Positions 10,401 to 49,734 are shown, counted from the first letter of the stretch. The stretch: 64,000 bases of DNA from Lampris incognitus (GCF_029633865.1 NC_079219.1:12529187-12593186); one strand, 5' to 3'. The notes: a model not told the origin generated them from the sequence alone. A program made the numbers and translations.

Positions 10401-11904
10401 GGGGGTCGTGTAAGGGCCCGGATATACTCCAGAGCGGACGCGTACGCGGACAGCTGGAGTCCATTTAGAGTACGCGTTTCGCACATGCGCAGTCGATCGA
10501 CGTTACGTATTTCCGGGCAAAATGGCGACATACAGAAGAAGAAATGCTTTTGTTTGTTATATTTAGCACAATTGGAGAAAACTTACCTCTACTGGAAAGT
10601 TGGAGTCTGTGTCCCGGTGTTTGATGAACTCGGAAAGCCAGCTCAAAAGGGAAACAATGGCGGGGACACAAACGTTCCCGCCTGGTGCACCGCTTCTTCC
10701 CTTCAGCTTTTTTCTTGCACTCAATCTGTCTCTCAAATACTTCCATTTCTGTCGGCACACACCTTCTTCTTTCCCCAAAGTTTTGGCAATTTCCTTCCAT
10801 AAATTTGTGCACATCTGATTCTCTTTGTAGTGTTTAAATGACGAATTATTAAGATAAGGGTAACGACGAATCTCTTCACGCGCCCTCTCTTCCAAGTCGG
10901 CGTCCGTTTGTTTACCGGCGCATGCGCAGTTGCGCCCTTGTCAACAAAAAATGGGAGGTAAGCGGATGTCCGCGCGGACCCTACGCGCCTACACACTCTC
11001 CGAGGCAGAAATTTACGTCACGCGGACCCTCGCGTACTCGGAAAGTATAACTTGCGCTTAGCGGCCACGGATGACTAGACTCGCTAGCCCTTGGCTAACG
11101 GGTCGGACCCTTTAGTTGACTGGTTAGCGCAGTCGCCCGTGGTCTGGGATACCTGGGTTCGATTCCGGGTGGCGGTTCCCGACTGAATCGTTCCATTGGT
11201 GTCAGAAGTGGGACGGTGAGACCGTGAGGCCATTGGAAGTGCGTGCGCCCAGAGGCGCGAGGGAGCGGATATGCTGAAGGGGGGGGGGTAGTTTAATGAC
11301 CACTGATGACCAGACTCACTAGCCCTTGGCGAACGGGTCGGACCCTTTAGACTACCTTTGATTCTTTGATGTAAATTGTATGACAGTGTTTTTATTTCTG
11401 TTTTGCCCCTAGGATCCCACCAATGGCTACTACAACGTCCGTGCCCATGACGAACGACATGTCCGCAACAGTGGATTCTCTGAGTATGTACCCAACTCAC
11501 GACCAGTCTACACTCCATCGCAACTCCCGTCCCCCAGCCCCCTCTACGGCCAGCATGGCACCCAGCCTCGTATCTATGACTTCTCCCACCGTTATGCCAC
11601 CACCACAGGGACCCGCTCCACCTATGAGCAGCAGCAGGCCGCCCAGCAGCAGGCCGCCCAGCCTGCTAGCATCTACCCCACCGACCCCCTCTACAGCGGC
11701 TCAGCTTACCTACCTGCCACCTATGGCCGCGCCTTTACCAGCTATGTTAAGCCCGCCTCTTACGAGAAGGTGGATGCTTACGACCAATCAGATCAGGCCA
11801 GCAAAGTCTCCAGCTCATCCCGCTTCTCCTATGCATCCTCACAAGTGTCTTCCCAGCAGTCTGACTATGGTCGACCCTCACAGCGCATGCAGACTCACGT
11901 CTGA
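5020..11904 (+). CDS. kirrel3l: Kirrel/Neph family cell-adhesion protein, 3' part (9 exons)
   Basis: Kirrel proteins are single-pass Ig-superfamily adhesion receptors, binding nephrin or other Kirrels at slit diaphragms, synapses and fusing myoblasts. Exons 5020-5168, 5303-5430, 7057-7183, 7468-7568, 8341-8542, 9345-9452, 9703-9812, 10006-10095 and 11413-11904 join in phase to about 502 codons. They give the end of Ig3, Ig4, Ig5 with TAWNRFG, a membrane span ([19 protein letters not shown]), an acidic linker, and a tail with [12 protein letters not shown] and C-terminal QRMQTHV, a class I PDZ ligand. The YYNV site matches the Fyn/GRB2 site known in NEPH1. Upstream exons are outside the window. 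The family is certain. The paralog is not: the tail resembles KIRREL1, but the st14 neighbour recalls the human KIRREL3 region, hence the tentative symbol. Confidence 0.93.
5303..5430 (+). CDS. kirrel3l: kirrel exon: first half of Ig4
   Basis: Acceptor ctcctag, donor gtaagg. It encodes [17 protein letters not shown] and then [19 protein letters not shown], with the first Ig cysteine and core tryptophan. It ends at a codon boundary. Confidence 0.95.
5515..5586. repeat. (GT)n microsatellite in kirrel intron
   Basis: Uninterrupted GT dinucleotide run of about 70 bp, 85 bp downstream of an exon. The ORFs that read through it are artefacts. Confidence 0.97.
5587..6769. other. Kirrel intron, no gene; short AATC repeat
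   Basis: A degenerate (AATC)n tract sits at about 5808-5865, plus purine-rich and poly-A stretches near 6165-6190 and 6365-6430. No exon or mobile element was recognised. Confidence 0.55.
6770..7035. repeat. Pyrimidine-rich minisatellite
   Basis: About eight tandem units of roughly 30 bp of the form 'ttcctttgcccccc...gttcccattctttctc', with variable C-run length. The array ends about 20 bp before the acceptor of the exon at 7057, so it overlaps or extends that exon's polypyrimidine tract. Confidence 0.93.
7057..7183 (+). CDS. kirrel3l: kirrel exon: second half of Ig4
   Basis: Acceptor ctctttag, donor gtgagc. It encodes [19 protein letters not shown], then [18 protein letters not shown], with the YxC motif of an Ig domain. 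It ends one nucleotide into a Gly codon. Confidence 0.95.
7357..7426. repeat. (CT)n microsatellite upstream of kirrel exon
   Basis: A run of about 70 bp of CT that ends 41 bp before the exon at 7468 and lies in the acceptor region of that intron. Confidence 0.95.
7468..7568 (+). CDS. kirrel3l: kirrel exon: first part of Ig5
   Basis: Acceptor cacaccag, donor gtaagt. It encodes [14 protein letters not shown], then [15 protein letters not shown] with the first Ig5 cysteine. It ends at a codon boundary. Confidence 0.95.
7569..8340. other. Kirrel intron, no gene
   Basis: CA-rich low-complexity sequence at 7690-7830 and a poly-C run near 8080-8092. Nothing else supported. Confidence 0.6.
8341..8542 (+). 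CDS. kirrel3l: kirrel exon: rest of Ig5
   Basis: Acceptor ctccctccag, donor gtaaag. It encodes [18 protein letters not shown] and [18 protein letters not shown], including the conserved N-glycosylation sequon NCT next to the second cysteine. Confidence 0.95.
8543..9344. other. Kirrel intron, no gene
   Basis: Unique-looking sequence with a pyrimidine tract before 9344. No exon, repeat or RNA gene was recognised. Confidence 0.6.
9345..9452 (+). CDS. kirrel3l: kirrel exon: transmembrane segment
   Basis: Acceptor cttacag, donor gtgagc. It encodes EALPM, then about 25 hydrophobic residues ([20 protein letters not shown]...), then CCRHTGK as the cytoplasmic stop-transfer. A single-pass type I membrane protein is implied. 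Confidence 0.94.
9703..9812 (+). CDS. kirrel3l: kirrel exon: juxtamembrane tail
   Basis: Acceptor cccttatag, donor gtaaat. It encodes [17 protein letters not shown] and then an acidic [11 protein letters not shown] stretch, the usual Kirrel juxtamembrane region. Confidence 0.9.
10006..10095 (+). CDS. kirrel3l: kirrel exon: acidic linker
   Basis: Acceptor cctcag, donor gtaaac. Exactly 30 codons: [17 protein letters not shown], then [13 protein letters not shown]. Phase 0 at both ends, so it could be skipped without a frameshift. Confidence 0.9.
10205..10412 (+). mobile_element. Miniature LTR-type element, family A, copy 1 (LTR plus internal)
   Basis: An LTR-like unit at 10205-10314 carries tRNA-like sequence with a B-box-like GGTTCGGTTCC. 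It is followed two bases later by TGGTGTCAGAAGTGGGA (10316-10332), placed like a primer binding site, and a G-rich polypurine-like run at 10396-10407. It is about 85-90% like copy 2 at 11072 by eye. The pattern is that of a terminal-repeat retrotransposon in miniature (TRIM). Confidence 0.6.
10413..11071 (-). mobile_element. Harbinger/PIF-like non-autonomous insertion with MADF ORF
   Basis: This GC-rich block separates two family-A LTR units. Its ends are roughly inverted (left 'atatactccagagcggacgc', right complement 'ttatactttccgag...'). It carries an ORF with a MADF/SANT-like DNA-binding domain, the second protein typical of PIF/Harbinger elements. No transposase is present. The exact boundaries and target duplication are uncertain. 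Confidence 0.55.
10563..10895 (-). CDS. MADF (Myb/SANT-like) domain protein of a transposon
   Basis: A 110-residue ORF. Residues 2-70 match the MADF pattern: [31 protein letters not shown] and [12 protein letters not shown], with three spaced tryptophan/aromatic helices. The rest ([18 protein letters not shown]) resembles the region after MADF in Harbinger accessory proteins, which help the transposase bind DNA and enter the nucleus. The frame is intact but short, and may be a first exon or a truncated remnant. It lies in a kirrel intron on the opposite strand. Confidence 0.65.
   Translation of the reverse strand: MEERAREEIRRYPYLNNSSFKHYKENQMCTNLWKEIAKTLGKEEGVCRQKWKYLRDRLSARKKLKGRSGAPGGNVCVPAIVSLLSWLSEFIKHRDTDSNFPVEVSFLQLC
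11072..11350 (+). mobile_element. Miniature LTR-type element, family A, copy 2 with truncated 3' LTR
   Basis: The 5' LTR 11072-11195 begins TG and ends CA. It contains an A-box-like segment at 11113-11129 and a perfect B box GGTTCGATTCC at 11156-11166. A primer-binding-site-like TGGTGTCAGAAGTGGGA follows at 11197-11213. After about 100 bp comes a G run at 11279-11288, like a polypurine tract. A second LTR start (TGACCAGACTC...) runs 11307-11350, where the copy is cut off. No protein is encoded. Confidence 0.62.
11413..11904 (+). CDS. kirrel3l: kirrel last coding exon: cytoplasmic tail and PDZ ligand
   Basis: Acceptor cccctag; 163 codons then TGA. It starts [17 protein letters not shown], with the tyrosine pair that in NEPH1 recruits GRB2 when phosphorylated. 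A Gln/Ala-rich stretch ([14 protein letters not shown]) follows, then [17 protein letters not shown] and the C-terminus [11 protein letters not shown] binds PDZ proteins such as ZO-1 in known Kirrels. An ORF in another frame over the same bases is a shadow. Confidence 0.96.
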   Translation, partial: DPTNGYYNVRAHDERHVRNSGFSEYVPNSRPVYTPSQLPSPSPLYGQHGTQPRIYDFSHRYATTTGTRSTYEQQQAAQQQAAQPASIYPTDPLYSGSAYLPATYGRAFTSYVKPASYEKVDAYDQSDQASKVSSSSRFSYASSQVSSQQSDYGRPSQRMQTHV

Positions 11905-13775
11905 TTGGACATAATGGTGGAGAGTAGCATATGGGAGCTGCGAGGAGGTAACAGTAGTCACTTCCATATGGGTGTGGCTGGACTAACATAAGATTATCGC
12001 TAATAAATCGGTCCTTCCAGGACATGTTTAAATTCATTCGGATGGAGCTGTATGATAAGGTCGTGGGATAACCGCCCTTAATTTATTTGTGTTAGTAGGT
12101 GGAAGGAAGATCTACAGTCACTGAGCCTGTGGAGTTCTTGACCTGTTGAATTCAGCAGATTGCGTTGTGTCGCTAAAACATACAATGACTACAGTGTGAT
12201 ACCTCACTGGGGTATCTCAACCATGACACCCAGCTGACCTGTGGAGAAACCCTACCTGAGGGGGAGAAAGGCAAACTGGAATACAAAACAAATGCATCTC
12301 CTGACTTCGGGGCGGCCAACAGTGACGAGGTGGGGGGGGGGGGTGTTAGTGATTTACTTGGATACTAGAGCCTTTTGTCTCTCAACCCGAACAAAATCTC
12401 AAACATGACACGTTAAAAGACATCGAAAGAAGATGAAAACAAGACGTATTTGAGGAGAAGAAAAAAAAAAGATGTAAACAACATTTTGTCGTCCGTCGTT
12501 TGATGTTCGTTGGCATGCGAAAGGAATTCTAAGCACATTTGTGTCTGTATCCATCAATGAAAGACTGAGCTACACAGAGACGGTCCTAAAGCATTCTGCA
12601 TAAGAATCTCAGCTCTGCTGAATGATTTGCACCACAGGCTCTGTATGGACAGTCTAATCAGTGGCAGTGTCCTTTTGGCCAGAGCTGCATTCCTCCAGCT
12701 TTGAAGAGTGTCTTTTCTGATAATGACCCTCGCCTGTTGAACCAGTCGGTGCTGCTTGCAGGGGCAATAAGGAGATATGAAAAGAATGTGTATCGTAGCC
12801 TTCATCTTAATGAGACTGTGTTAACTGTGTGTTGTACCATGCTGGACAAAGTAAGGCCATGGCAAGCCAAAGATGGTGGTAATTGTATAGGAAAAGACAA
12901 AAGGCTGAGGCTTGTGCACTGCTGTCCTACTCTCAGTTCTGTTTTGTAACCGTGTCTTCAAATTGTAAAATTTAGGAGAAGGCTATTGCCAGAACAATCA
13001 TAGCTGGGGGTTTGGATAATGGCTGGTTAATCTTGAACTAACTTGAATTAAGTGTGAGTGCGGCCTGTATTTTAGCGGACCCAGGTGGTTTAAGACGTGT
13101 AATGCTGTCCCACTTTGGACCGCGCGCCCTCCGGTTTTACAACACAATCAAATAGTTTCAACATGTTTACAAAGACAGTACTACCCTGACATACTGACAA
13201 AATAGCTGTACAAATAGGGTGAGCCCATACTTTCTCTCTCTGTTGCATGCAAATGATGTGTCTAGTGAAACTGTTCAGCGTTTATTTCCATGCCCATTCC
13301 ATGTTCGAGACATTGGTTTTCCGCACCAGCTGCATTCCGCTTCCACAGACCTGCAAGTCGTAGTCTGGGCTCCAGTACTGCCACCGGTCCCAACGGCTGC
13401 TGCCAGGCAGCCCGATGAGAACAAACGTCACGAAAAGTGAGGAAGAAAAGATCATTGCTCGTCTTTATTTTTGTATTTTATATAAGCCTTAATGTACAGC
13501 GTGTAAGCAACTCTATTGTAAAGTATCTTTATATTATATACATATGTATCCATGTCTCCTTTTGATTTTATTTGGGTCCACAAACTTTCTCTTTTAAGTT
13601 GATCATCAATCACTGAATGCAAAGTTACTATGCTTCTCAGAACATAACTAATCGCCATTTGTTTTTGTTTTTTTAATAATGTTATTAAGAGTTTTATTTG
13701 CTAAAAATGATCTACCGTTGCTTGTAACTTTGTACACATATTTATATTTAAATAAAACCATTTCCGATAAATAAC
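11905..13775 (+). other. kirrel3l: kirrel 3' untranslated region
   Basis: AT-rich, with no coding frame that looks real. A possible early polyadenylation signal AATAAA lies at 12002-12007 and a stronger one at 13751-13756, so the transcript likely ends near 13775. The 3'UTR length is inferred. Confidence 0.65.
13751..13756 (+). promoter_or_regulatory. Polyadenylation signal AATAAA (kirrel)
   Basis: A canonical hexamer in an AT-rich context at the end of the long 3'UTR; the sequence character changes after about 13790. Confidence 0.6.
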
Positions 13776-14270
13776 TGGCTACTTGGGTTCCCGTGAATTA
13801 GTCATCCCCCAAAAGTGGGTTTGTTGTGTGCACGCGGGAACGGAGACAAACAAAGCTGCCTGTGCAGCCGAGATGATGAATACATAAATTAGCGGCGCTG
13901 CCTATGTTGATTTTCCTATTCCCACAGTAGAGCGCCGCTTTTAATGAAGACAGATGAGATGGCGGAGCCCCCCGCTGTATGTGTACCCGCCTCCCAACGC
14001 CAGCATCCCCGGCCCTCCTAAGCGTAACGGGATACGGCCGCGACGACGCCTGGTATGATGTGACAACGTGAGCTTGTCTCGACACCCCCGCGTGCTCCTC
14101 CGGTGTGGGTGCAGCCCCAGATAGACCCGCGACTCACGCCGGGGAGGAGGAGGAGAGCTGCATGTTCACCACCAAGCCTCCTCTGAGAGGGGACAAGGCG
14201 CACGTTAAACGCACAACGCCGCACCAACGAGGGCCCAGACAATGACATAATACAGATGATCTGACGAGGC
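13776..14270. other. Intergenic gap between convergent genes
   Basis: About 0.5 kb, moderately GC-rich. No exon, repeat or RNA gene was recognised. ORFs here lack any familiar motif. Confidence 0.6.
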
Positions 14271-14287
14271 AGATTCAGATTAAGATC

Positions 14288-14293
14288 TTTATT
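14288..14293 (-). promoter_or_regulatory. Polyadenylation signal AATAAA (st14)
   Basis: The reverse complement of tttatt, in the sense of st14. It is the most distal good signal before the intergenic gap. Confidence 0.5.
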
Positions 14294-15455
14294 ATCATAA
14301 ATCTGTCATATAAAAACGATTTCGCGTACAAAGAAAGACACTAGAGAGAACACGCGCCATTAAAATCGGAGTCGGCAAACATTGCATCTCAAAATCGTCT
14401 CAAAAGGCCTCAGCCCTCAACCTACTTATTCGAGACGACACATTTACACTAAGGAATCGATAAGGAAAGGTCCACGGAGGAATGACCCCTTACCACAGTT
14501 ACGGTCTTCAGTGTGGAATACTTCGGCTTAAATCTTTGGCTTGTTTTGTTTTGATTTGTTCCCAGGGTGACTGACATGACGTCACACAGCTACAAAAACG
14601 GATTAATAAAATGGAGCCACGTTTGACCAGTGAGCAGAAACTCAACAGGATTAGGAAGACGCTGTATTCCTCTGGCGACCGGTCGACCCCCCCCCCCCAT
14701 CGATCTGCTTGAGTTCAGGTGAAGGCCGGGAAGTGTAACCCCCCCCACCCCCCACCGCCCCGAACTCAACCAGCAGACGGCGGCCTGTGCAGGGGCGCGC
14801 CGGATCGCGTCAAAGTTTCTCTGAGTATTGAAGCTCCGCCAGATTATTCCAGCACAGCAAAGACGAGGCCGAGCCTATATGCGCTGACCCGCGAAGAATA
14901 TGATAGGAATAATAAATCCACGTTTTCTGTTCGGATCACCGGAACATCTTCGCAACTTAAGAGTCAAGCCAGCCTCAGATCAGCACTCTGATTCACACAC
15001 TTAATATACAGGAGCTACAAAACATCTATTCTATGAGCCCAATGGCAAAAGTGCAAATTTCCATGCACCCCGGATAAAAGCATCTCGCGTATTAATAAAT
15101 ATAAACAATATATATATTTTTTTTATAAATGCCTGAAATCTTCAGTGGACTTTCAGAGAGTGAATGGGTTGGTATTAAAAAAATATTTCAACAAAATATA
15201 AACTGTCGAGATTCTCGCTCTGATTCATCTAGCAAGGTAACCGCTGCAGTGTAAAACAGCTTGAAGTCACATTACGGCCAGTGCAGATCTGGAGAAAATA
15301 CCGTGGGATGGCAGAGTCCTCAAAATATACATATTTCATTATCTACACTCAGTGAATATTCATAAAACCAGTGAAACATGACATGATTGATTGGGGCACA
15401 AGAGTCTCTGCTGCTTGCAGCCTGTAAAAAAACACAGCTTAGAAAGTGTAAAGTA

Positions 15456-15456
<1 letters not shown>

Positions 15457-15517
<61 letters not shown>

Positions 15518-15550
15518 AGAGTGTGTGTGAGTGTGAGTGTGTGTGAGTGT
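15457..15550. repeat. (GT)n microsatellite
   Basis: GT run with a few interruptions (tttg, gaga) inside the st14 3'UTR; CA-rich on the transcript strand. Confidence 0.95.
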
Positions 15551-15735
15551 GTTGCATGCAAAGCCGTGCCCATGCAGCAGTGCTCCCACTGAGAGTTCTT
15601 GGCTAAATGGAGGGATGGTGGAAGGACTTTTTCCTCAAGTCAGACTCAAATGTTCAGTCTTCGGTATTTTTTTTCTTTTTTTGCCACGCTGGTCCCCCCT
15701 CCCCCTCCCCCATCCCTCCCTGTCCCCCTACTCCA

Positions 15736-44194
<28,459 letters not shown>

Positions 44195-44460
44195 CTTCCA
44201 CAGGCGCGTCGATTCCCGGCTAGTCCTCCTGACGGGACGAACCCCCCGCGTCCAAACTCCCGAACGACGCTGGACCGGCGGAGTCGGATCCCTTCTTACT
44301 CGGAGACCTGGATGGAGTGAGCGTTTGCAGTTGCAACATCTGAAACTGACCTTTACCCCACCGCCGCGCACCCCATACACGCGAACGCACGCAGTAGGCC
44401 ACGCCCCCCTACCTGGCTCCGTCTGCAGCAAGGTGTAGCTTCGTTGCAAACACACAAGGA

Positions 44461-47400
44461 GCGGTGAAGATACCGTAATATTATCTGCACTGAAAACGTA
44501 TGTTAAAAAATAATCTGTAAGAGGGGTCTTTCAGCGGGAACGGAAATAGCTGGCCACGTAGTCTTAATGGGCTGATGGCCCTGTTCACTTGTTCCAGGGT
44601 GCTGCTTATATTGGCCACCTGTTCATTTTTTCACCACGCGTTCCCCCTGCTGACCGAATGCTGATGTTGCTGGCAGGCAATTCTACAGACGCCTATATTT
44701 ATTTTGTCTTGCGCGTCGTAATCCAAGGGGGGAAAGTGTAAAATGAGCATTTTGTCTGCCAACAAGCTGATACCAAATACGTCGACTGCTATGTTGCGTG
44801 TGCACGTTCAAACGAAAACACATCTTTTACTCATCACTTACCCCCCCCCCCATTTCATCTACCAAATCCACAGTGACACTTGATTCAGCTATGTGTCATG
44901 CAGGGCCACGTATGAATATGCAAATTTACTTTCCAGCTCAACACCACACCTATGGCTGGATTACTGAACGGGCCCACCGGGCACAGGTTTAGGGGCCCAA
45001 GGGGTTTCACGGGCACCTAAATCAGAGCCTCTGCGTGTTGTTTTTTCATTTCTCGGAGTAGATGGAGGTAGTAGTCATTTATGTCGATAACAGCTTGTTG
45101 TCACTGTTTTGAGGCTAAATGCGGTTTTAAGTGATTTCATATTTGTGGTGGCGAGAAGTGCATTGTTTAATGTGCTGTTTGCTCTAATTGAGTGTGCCTG
45201 TGCTTGTAAATGCTGTTGAGGGCTTTTGGGCATCGGGGCCCGTGCAGGGCTCAGTTGTCTATCAGGTTATTATACTAATTTGCACACCTTCAATCAGGCA
45301 GGCGGAGTACCGATAAGTGATGCCAGCAATGCTGGATAGGAAGGGCAACCCGCATACCACATTGTAGTCGAGAAGAGTACCCCTGCTGCATGGTTCTATT
45401 CACACGTCGTCCCGTTGGCTCAGCGGGTTTGTAATTCCAGATCTGAGCCACAAGAGGTCGCCCTTCACCAAGGCAGATGGACGGACGCCCCGAGAGAAGT
45501 CCGTGATATAGAAATACCGCAGATGGGGCGCTCTTTTAAAGGGCTGGGCTCCTGCAAAGCGAAAGTCAAGCCTGCGTCCATGTAATCGACCACAGGCCTG
45601 CGATTGGAGAACCCGGGAGCAAGCGCGTAGCTGCGGACGGAGACGCAGGACATAGCGGAGTCAGTCAAAGCGCGACCTTAAGCGGCGTCCATTGCTCCAG
45701 CTGATGTAACGACACAACGTTTTCTGGAATCGACTATAATAGAGTTTTTTTTTTTTTACATTTTAATTGTCATACAAGAAGAAGACAGAAGGCGAGAAAA
45801 TGGGACGTACCGCAATACCTATATTGATGGCTGTGCTGTCCCACTGCATGTGGAGAAACATCGAGGTAAGGGTCCAGAGCCTTTGGATAATGTGACGATG
45901 GCGCACTACGCTTTGCCCGGTGTCAACATTATGAATCGTTATTGGCTGCATTTTGTTCATATCCATGCTGGGCTTGTCATCGATACCAGCTTTTCCTACG
46001 TCTCCATAGCGGACCCGCGCCCTTTCAGGACACATTAAGTCCGCGAATGCTCGTGCAGACACTGTCTGTCGATGAATCCTCTCGAGTCACGGCACGTGAA
46101 GTCGACAAATATGCGGTGTTAGGTGTGTGCTGGAAAGTCAAATGAACGCGACATTCGGGAATAAAGGGAAGTATTCACGGAGGACACGCGAAAAGCTTGA
46201 TTGTTGCACGTATTTGGCTCTTAAGGGCTATTAATCCGAGATGAAAATGGTGATGTTGCTTTGCTCGGTAGCGATAAATAGCAGCGAGTCTCATCCTTTC
46301 TCGTCACGTCCTATCCCATCTGGGACTTGGCCTTGACAGCTAGAGAAATGGGCTTGCGTTCATCCTTTAGGAGGGGTACTCCCCAGCTCAAAGGAAGGAT
46401 GTTGTCAAAGAGGGAGTCGTGCAAAATCAGACAATGCTCTACATTATATTAGGCCACTGAAAAGAATAGCAACTCTTTTAATTGGACGACGTAGGTTCCC
46501 ATTTAGTTACACCAAGGGATTTTAGACAGTGGAAGGTGTTCATTGGTGTTCATCGTTATATCTGAGAGCACAAAAGTATTACTTCCAAATAATGTATAAG
46601 AACATGGTGTCAAAGAGTTTGGGCTCCAGGATGCGTAACAGTGCACTGGCGGCATTGCAAAGGAAAGACAAAGGGGAGCATGAACTCAAATATTGCACAT
46701 TTGTGGAATAAATCCAACAAAGGTTGACTATAGGATGTAATTGGATAGCTGACAGGTGAATGTGATATAGGGGATGCTAATGACATATCCGGGGTCATTC
46801 TATTGGGATCTGTCTCCAACAATGGGCTGTAGATAAGGAATAGTGACAGTCCCTGTTCAGTAAGACCGATCAATGGGCTAACCGGTGTACCAGTCACAGC
46901 CACCTCACTCCACACTCAGAAGGTCTGACAGTAGACCAAGGCTGTGTGATGAGCCCTGGCTTTCCTCTCGACAGCTCTGAAGTCACGTATTGTCTCCTTG
47001 GGAGGAAAAAAAGAAGAAAAGGTTGAGGCATTAATTTTGGCAGAGTTAGGAACGATGTGCGTTTGTGTGCGTTGTGGTGATGGGGGTGTTATGGTACCAC
47101 AGTTGAAGCTCAGGCTAAAGATTTATGTGGCTTCGTTTCAATGAAAGACCTCAGCCCCGGATGAAATCTCAACATTTCTGTGCAAATATATTTGCATCTG
47201 CTGTAATAAATCTGCCAGCGTTGCACCCCTGCCGGTTGAACTCTGCCATAGGTGTGCAGCCCTGAGTGCTAGTCCAAAGACACGTCACACACCCAGAATG
47301 CTGAATGTCACCGCCACTGCTGATCAGAGATGTTGTCTCATCCCAACCAACCAACCAACCAACCAACCAACCAACCAACCTCCTTTTTTAGCTGCTAGCT

Positions 47401-49734
47401 CAGAAACAAAAATCCTATTTCAGAGCATGTTTCACAGATGAAAAAGGAGCTAGATCACGGTAGACACCAGGGGTGATGATACTCCAACAGTGACGGCACA
47501 GAAGCAGCTACGCAGTTTCCAATATGCCCTTGAAAACTCCCAGATTGGCTTGACTGGAGTATCACGACTGTGGCTTATAAGTACTCCCAATTTACTAAAA
47601 GGATTAACGAGATGTTTATTTATTAGCCATCTTCCACAGTGAGACCGGGTTAGTCATAAACCTTTCTTTCCATTTTGTATTAATTTCCTTGCTGTAAGAG
47701 TCTTAGCAGGATTACTGCTATGCTGAGGAATAAGGTTTAGCGTCATACAAGGAGACCTGCCCATGAAGGTTTACACTGGAGATTACACCGTGAGAGGGCC
47801 GGCCGGCTGGATTACGCTCCAGCTTTAGGTCTAATAACATGGAATAACATGCCTGCTTCCTTCAATCTAGTTGACATCAATTCATTGATTAAATGGATCG
47901 GGCAATTTTGCGTTGATCCGTCCTCTATTGCACATCGGCATTAGTCGGCGCCTTCGGATGATCTCTAATCAGAGCATAATTGTATTTGTAATTGTAATTT
48001 GGGCAGTTGAGTAGATTATTTGCAAAGGCAAGTGGAGGCACAGTATTTGTCAGCAGGCATGTCCCCCATCTGCAATAGCAACCGACATGTACTTTCAAGA
48101 TCATGTCAGAGGTCAGACGGAGCAAATAAAGGATGATCTCTTCCAGAGATAGCAAAAAAAAAGTATGCACGTGTGACGTCGCTGCAGTGTGGCTGAAGAA
48201 CAGTACGTAGGTTTGAATACGGTCAGCAGAAGTCGACAGACTCTTCTCGGTGTTTTTGTGCAGAAGCTGTGGCCGCAATGTGGTGGGAAGAAAACAAAAA
48301 CAACCTCCTCTTATACAATTTCTTTGTGTTTACAGACGTAAAAGCCTCGCACGGCTAAGCTGCGTGTGCTCGCTCATCCCCCCGACACTCCAGTACGAGA
48401 AAACATCCATTCGGCTCCGAGAAAATAATGATTCCTAGATGGTGTTATTGCAGGTACCGAGGCCTCCGCGAAGCGGCCAGCTCTGGCACACCTTAAAAGG
48501 AAGCGTGGGTTAGCGTGCAGAGACAAGTCTGCCAGCCAAGAGAGGCTGTTCTCAGCCTCTGTCAACCAGCTCAGGACTCATCACGATGAGTGGCTGCGGT
48601 GCGAACCTGGGTTCGAACGCCCCGCTCCAGAGAGGCTGCGGGTCCAGACACCGGGGCCTCGTCGGTCGACCCAGACACCGCGCCGTCCGCAGGTTTCATA
48701 AATCTTCCCCGAAAACCGAGAGACGGCAAGAAGTAGCAGAGAGGGGTTGAGTCGTGGGTTTGTTGTGTGGGGGGGGGGGGGAGGGGTGCAGAGTACAACG
48801 GACATTTAGAAAGGATGGTTGAAGATAAAAGAGAAATATTAAGTTTCTCAGCTGCCGCCCCTCTACCCCCCTTTCCTTCCAGCCATTTCAGGCTTTTTGT
48901 TGTTGTTGTTGTTGTAACATAACCACACGCCCCCCCCCCACCAACCTCCCACCCCATCTGCTTTTGAACGCAGTGCCACATGGGGGGGGGGGGTGCAAGG
49001 ATTTTTTTAAAAACAGGGGAGAGAAGATCGGGATAGCTAGTTTTTCAATGTCTCCGATTCTCCGTTCCTATCTCTCGCTCTCGCTCTCTCGTTATTCCTC
49101 TCTGCCCCTCTCTCATTTAATTAATTTCAGAGCCAAGAGATAATCAGATTTCAGTAATGGTTTTCCCTCCGCTTGCTATACTCCACCTCGCATGTGTGCC
49201 AGTGGGCATAAAATGTACCATTTAGCTCTATCGCATGTTTTCTGCCCCCCTCCTTTGTATGCCGCTTCCTTTCCGAGCGTTTGAAGCGAGCTTCACGGGG
49301 CCTGGGTTAAATCCTGCACGGTCCTTCTTCTTCTTCTTCTTTTTCTTTTTCTTTTCTAAACGAGGGAGGTGGCGTACCACAGGGAAAGAATGCTGTAAAT
49401 TTCAGTAATCAAGCCGTTTCCAGAGGTGACAGCTGGATGAAAGGCGTTTTTGTGAGTGTCGAACCTGCAGGCCTTTCCTGTAAACTGACAACCCTCAAAC
49501 GGGGGCCCGGTGCCTTGTGGTTGCACTGGGGCCTGTCGGGGAGTTTTGTTGCTGTTCTGTCATAGTGGGCCGTGGAGCGCCATGTGTGGAAAATCTGCGA
49601 GTTTTCTCTCCAGCGCAGCTGATGGCACTGATTGGTGCACCTTCATCCAAAGGGCCGAGACCAGTCGGTGAAATTGGCTGGCACATGGTGGGATACCGCT
49701 GGACTGAGACGTGCTGGATAACACCGCACACGTG
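44461..49734. other. Upstream of st14: no gene recognised
   Basis: 5.3 kb. Small items only: (CCAA)n at 47344-47380, C- or G-runs at 44843-44851 and 48768-48780, pyrimidine runs near 49070-49110 and 49324-49355. ORFs here are short and without motifs. An untranslated first exon of a divergent neighbour could lie here but I cannot show one. Confidence 0.45.

Larger units (their letters stand above)
14271..15735 (-). other. st14: st14 3' untranslated region
   Basis: Runs from the stop codon at 15736-15738 to the AATAAA on the - strand at 14288-14293. It contains a GT/CA microsatellite at 15457-15550 and poly-C stretches. The extent is inferred from the signal position. Confidence 0.6.

Noticed and set aside
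11423..11914. 163-codon ORF overlapping the last kirrel exon
   Set aside because: It is a frame-shifted shadow; the true frame, in phase with upstream exons, ends QRMQTHV.
44960..45270. Possible old DNA transposon ('gggcccaccgggcac' / 'cggggcccgtgcagggctca')
   Set aside because: The ends are only loosely inverted and no target duplication was found; not enough to call.
48571..48981. 136-codon ORF on the - strand in a GC-rich patch
   Set aside because: Composed of C-runs and simple sequence, no motif, no splice-supported partner exon.
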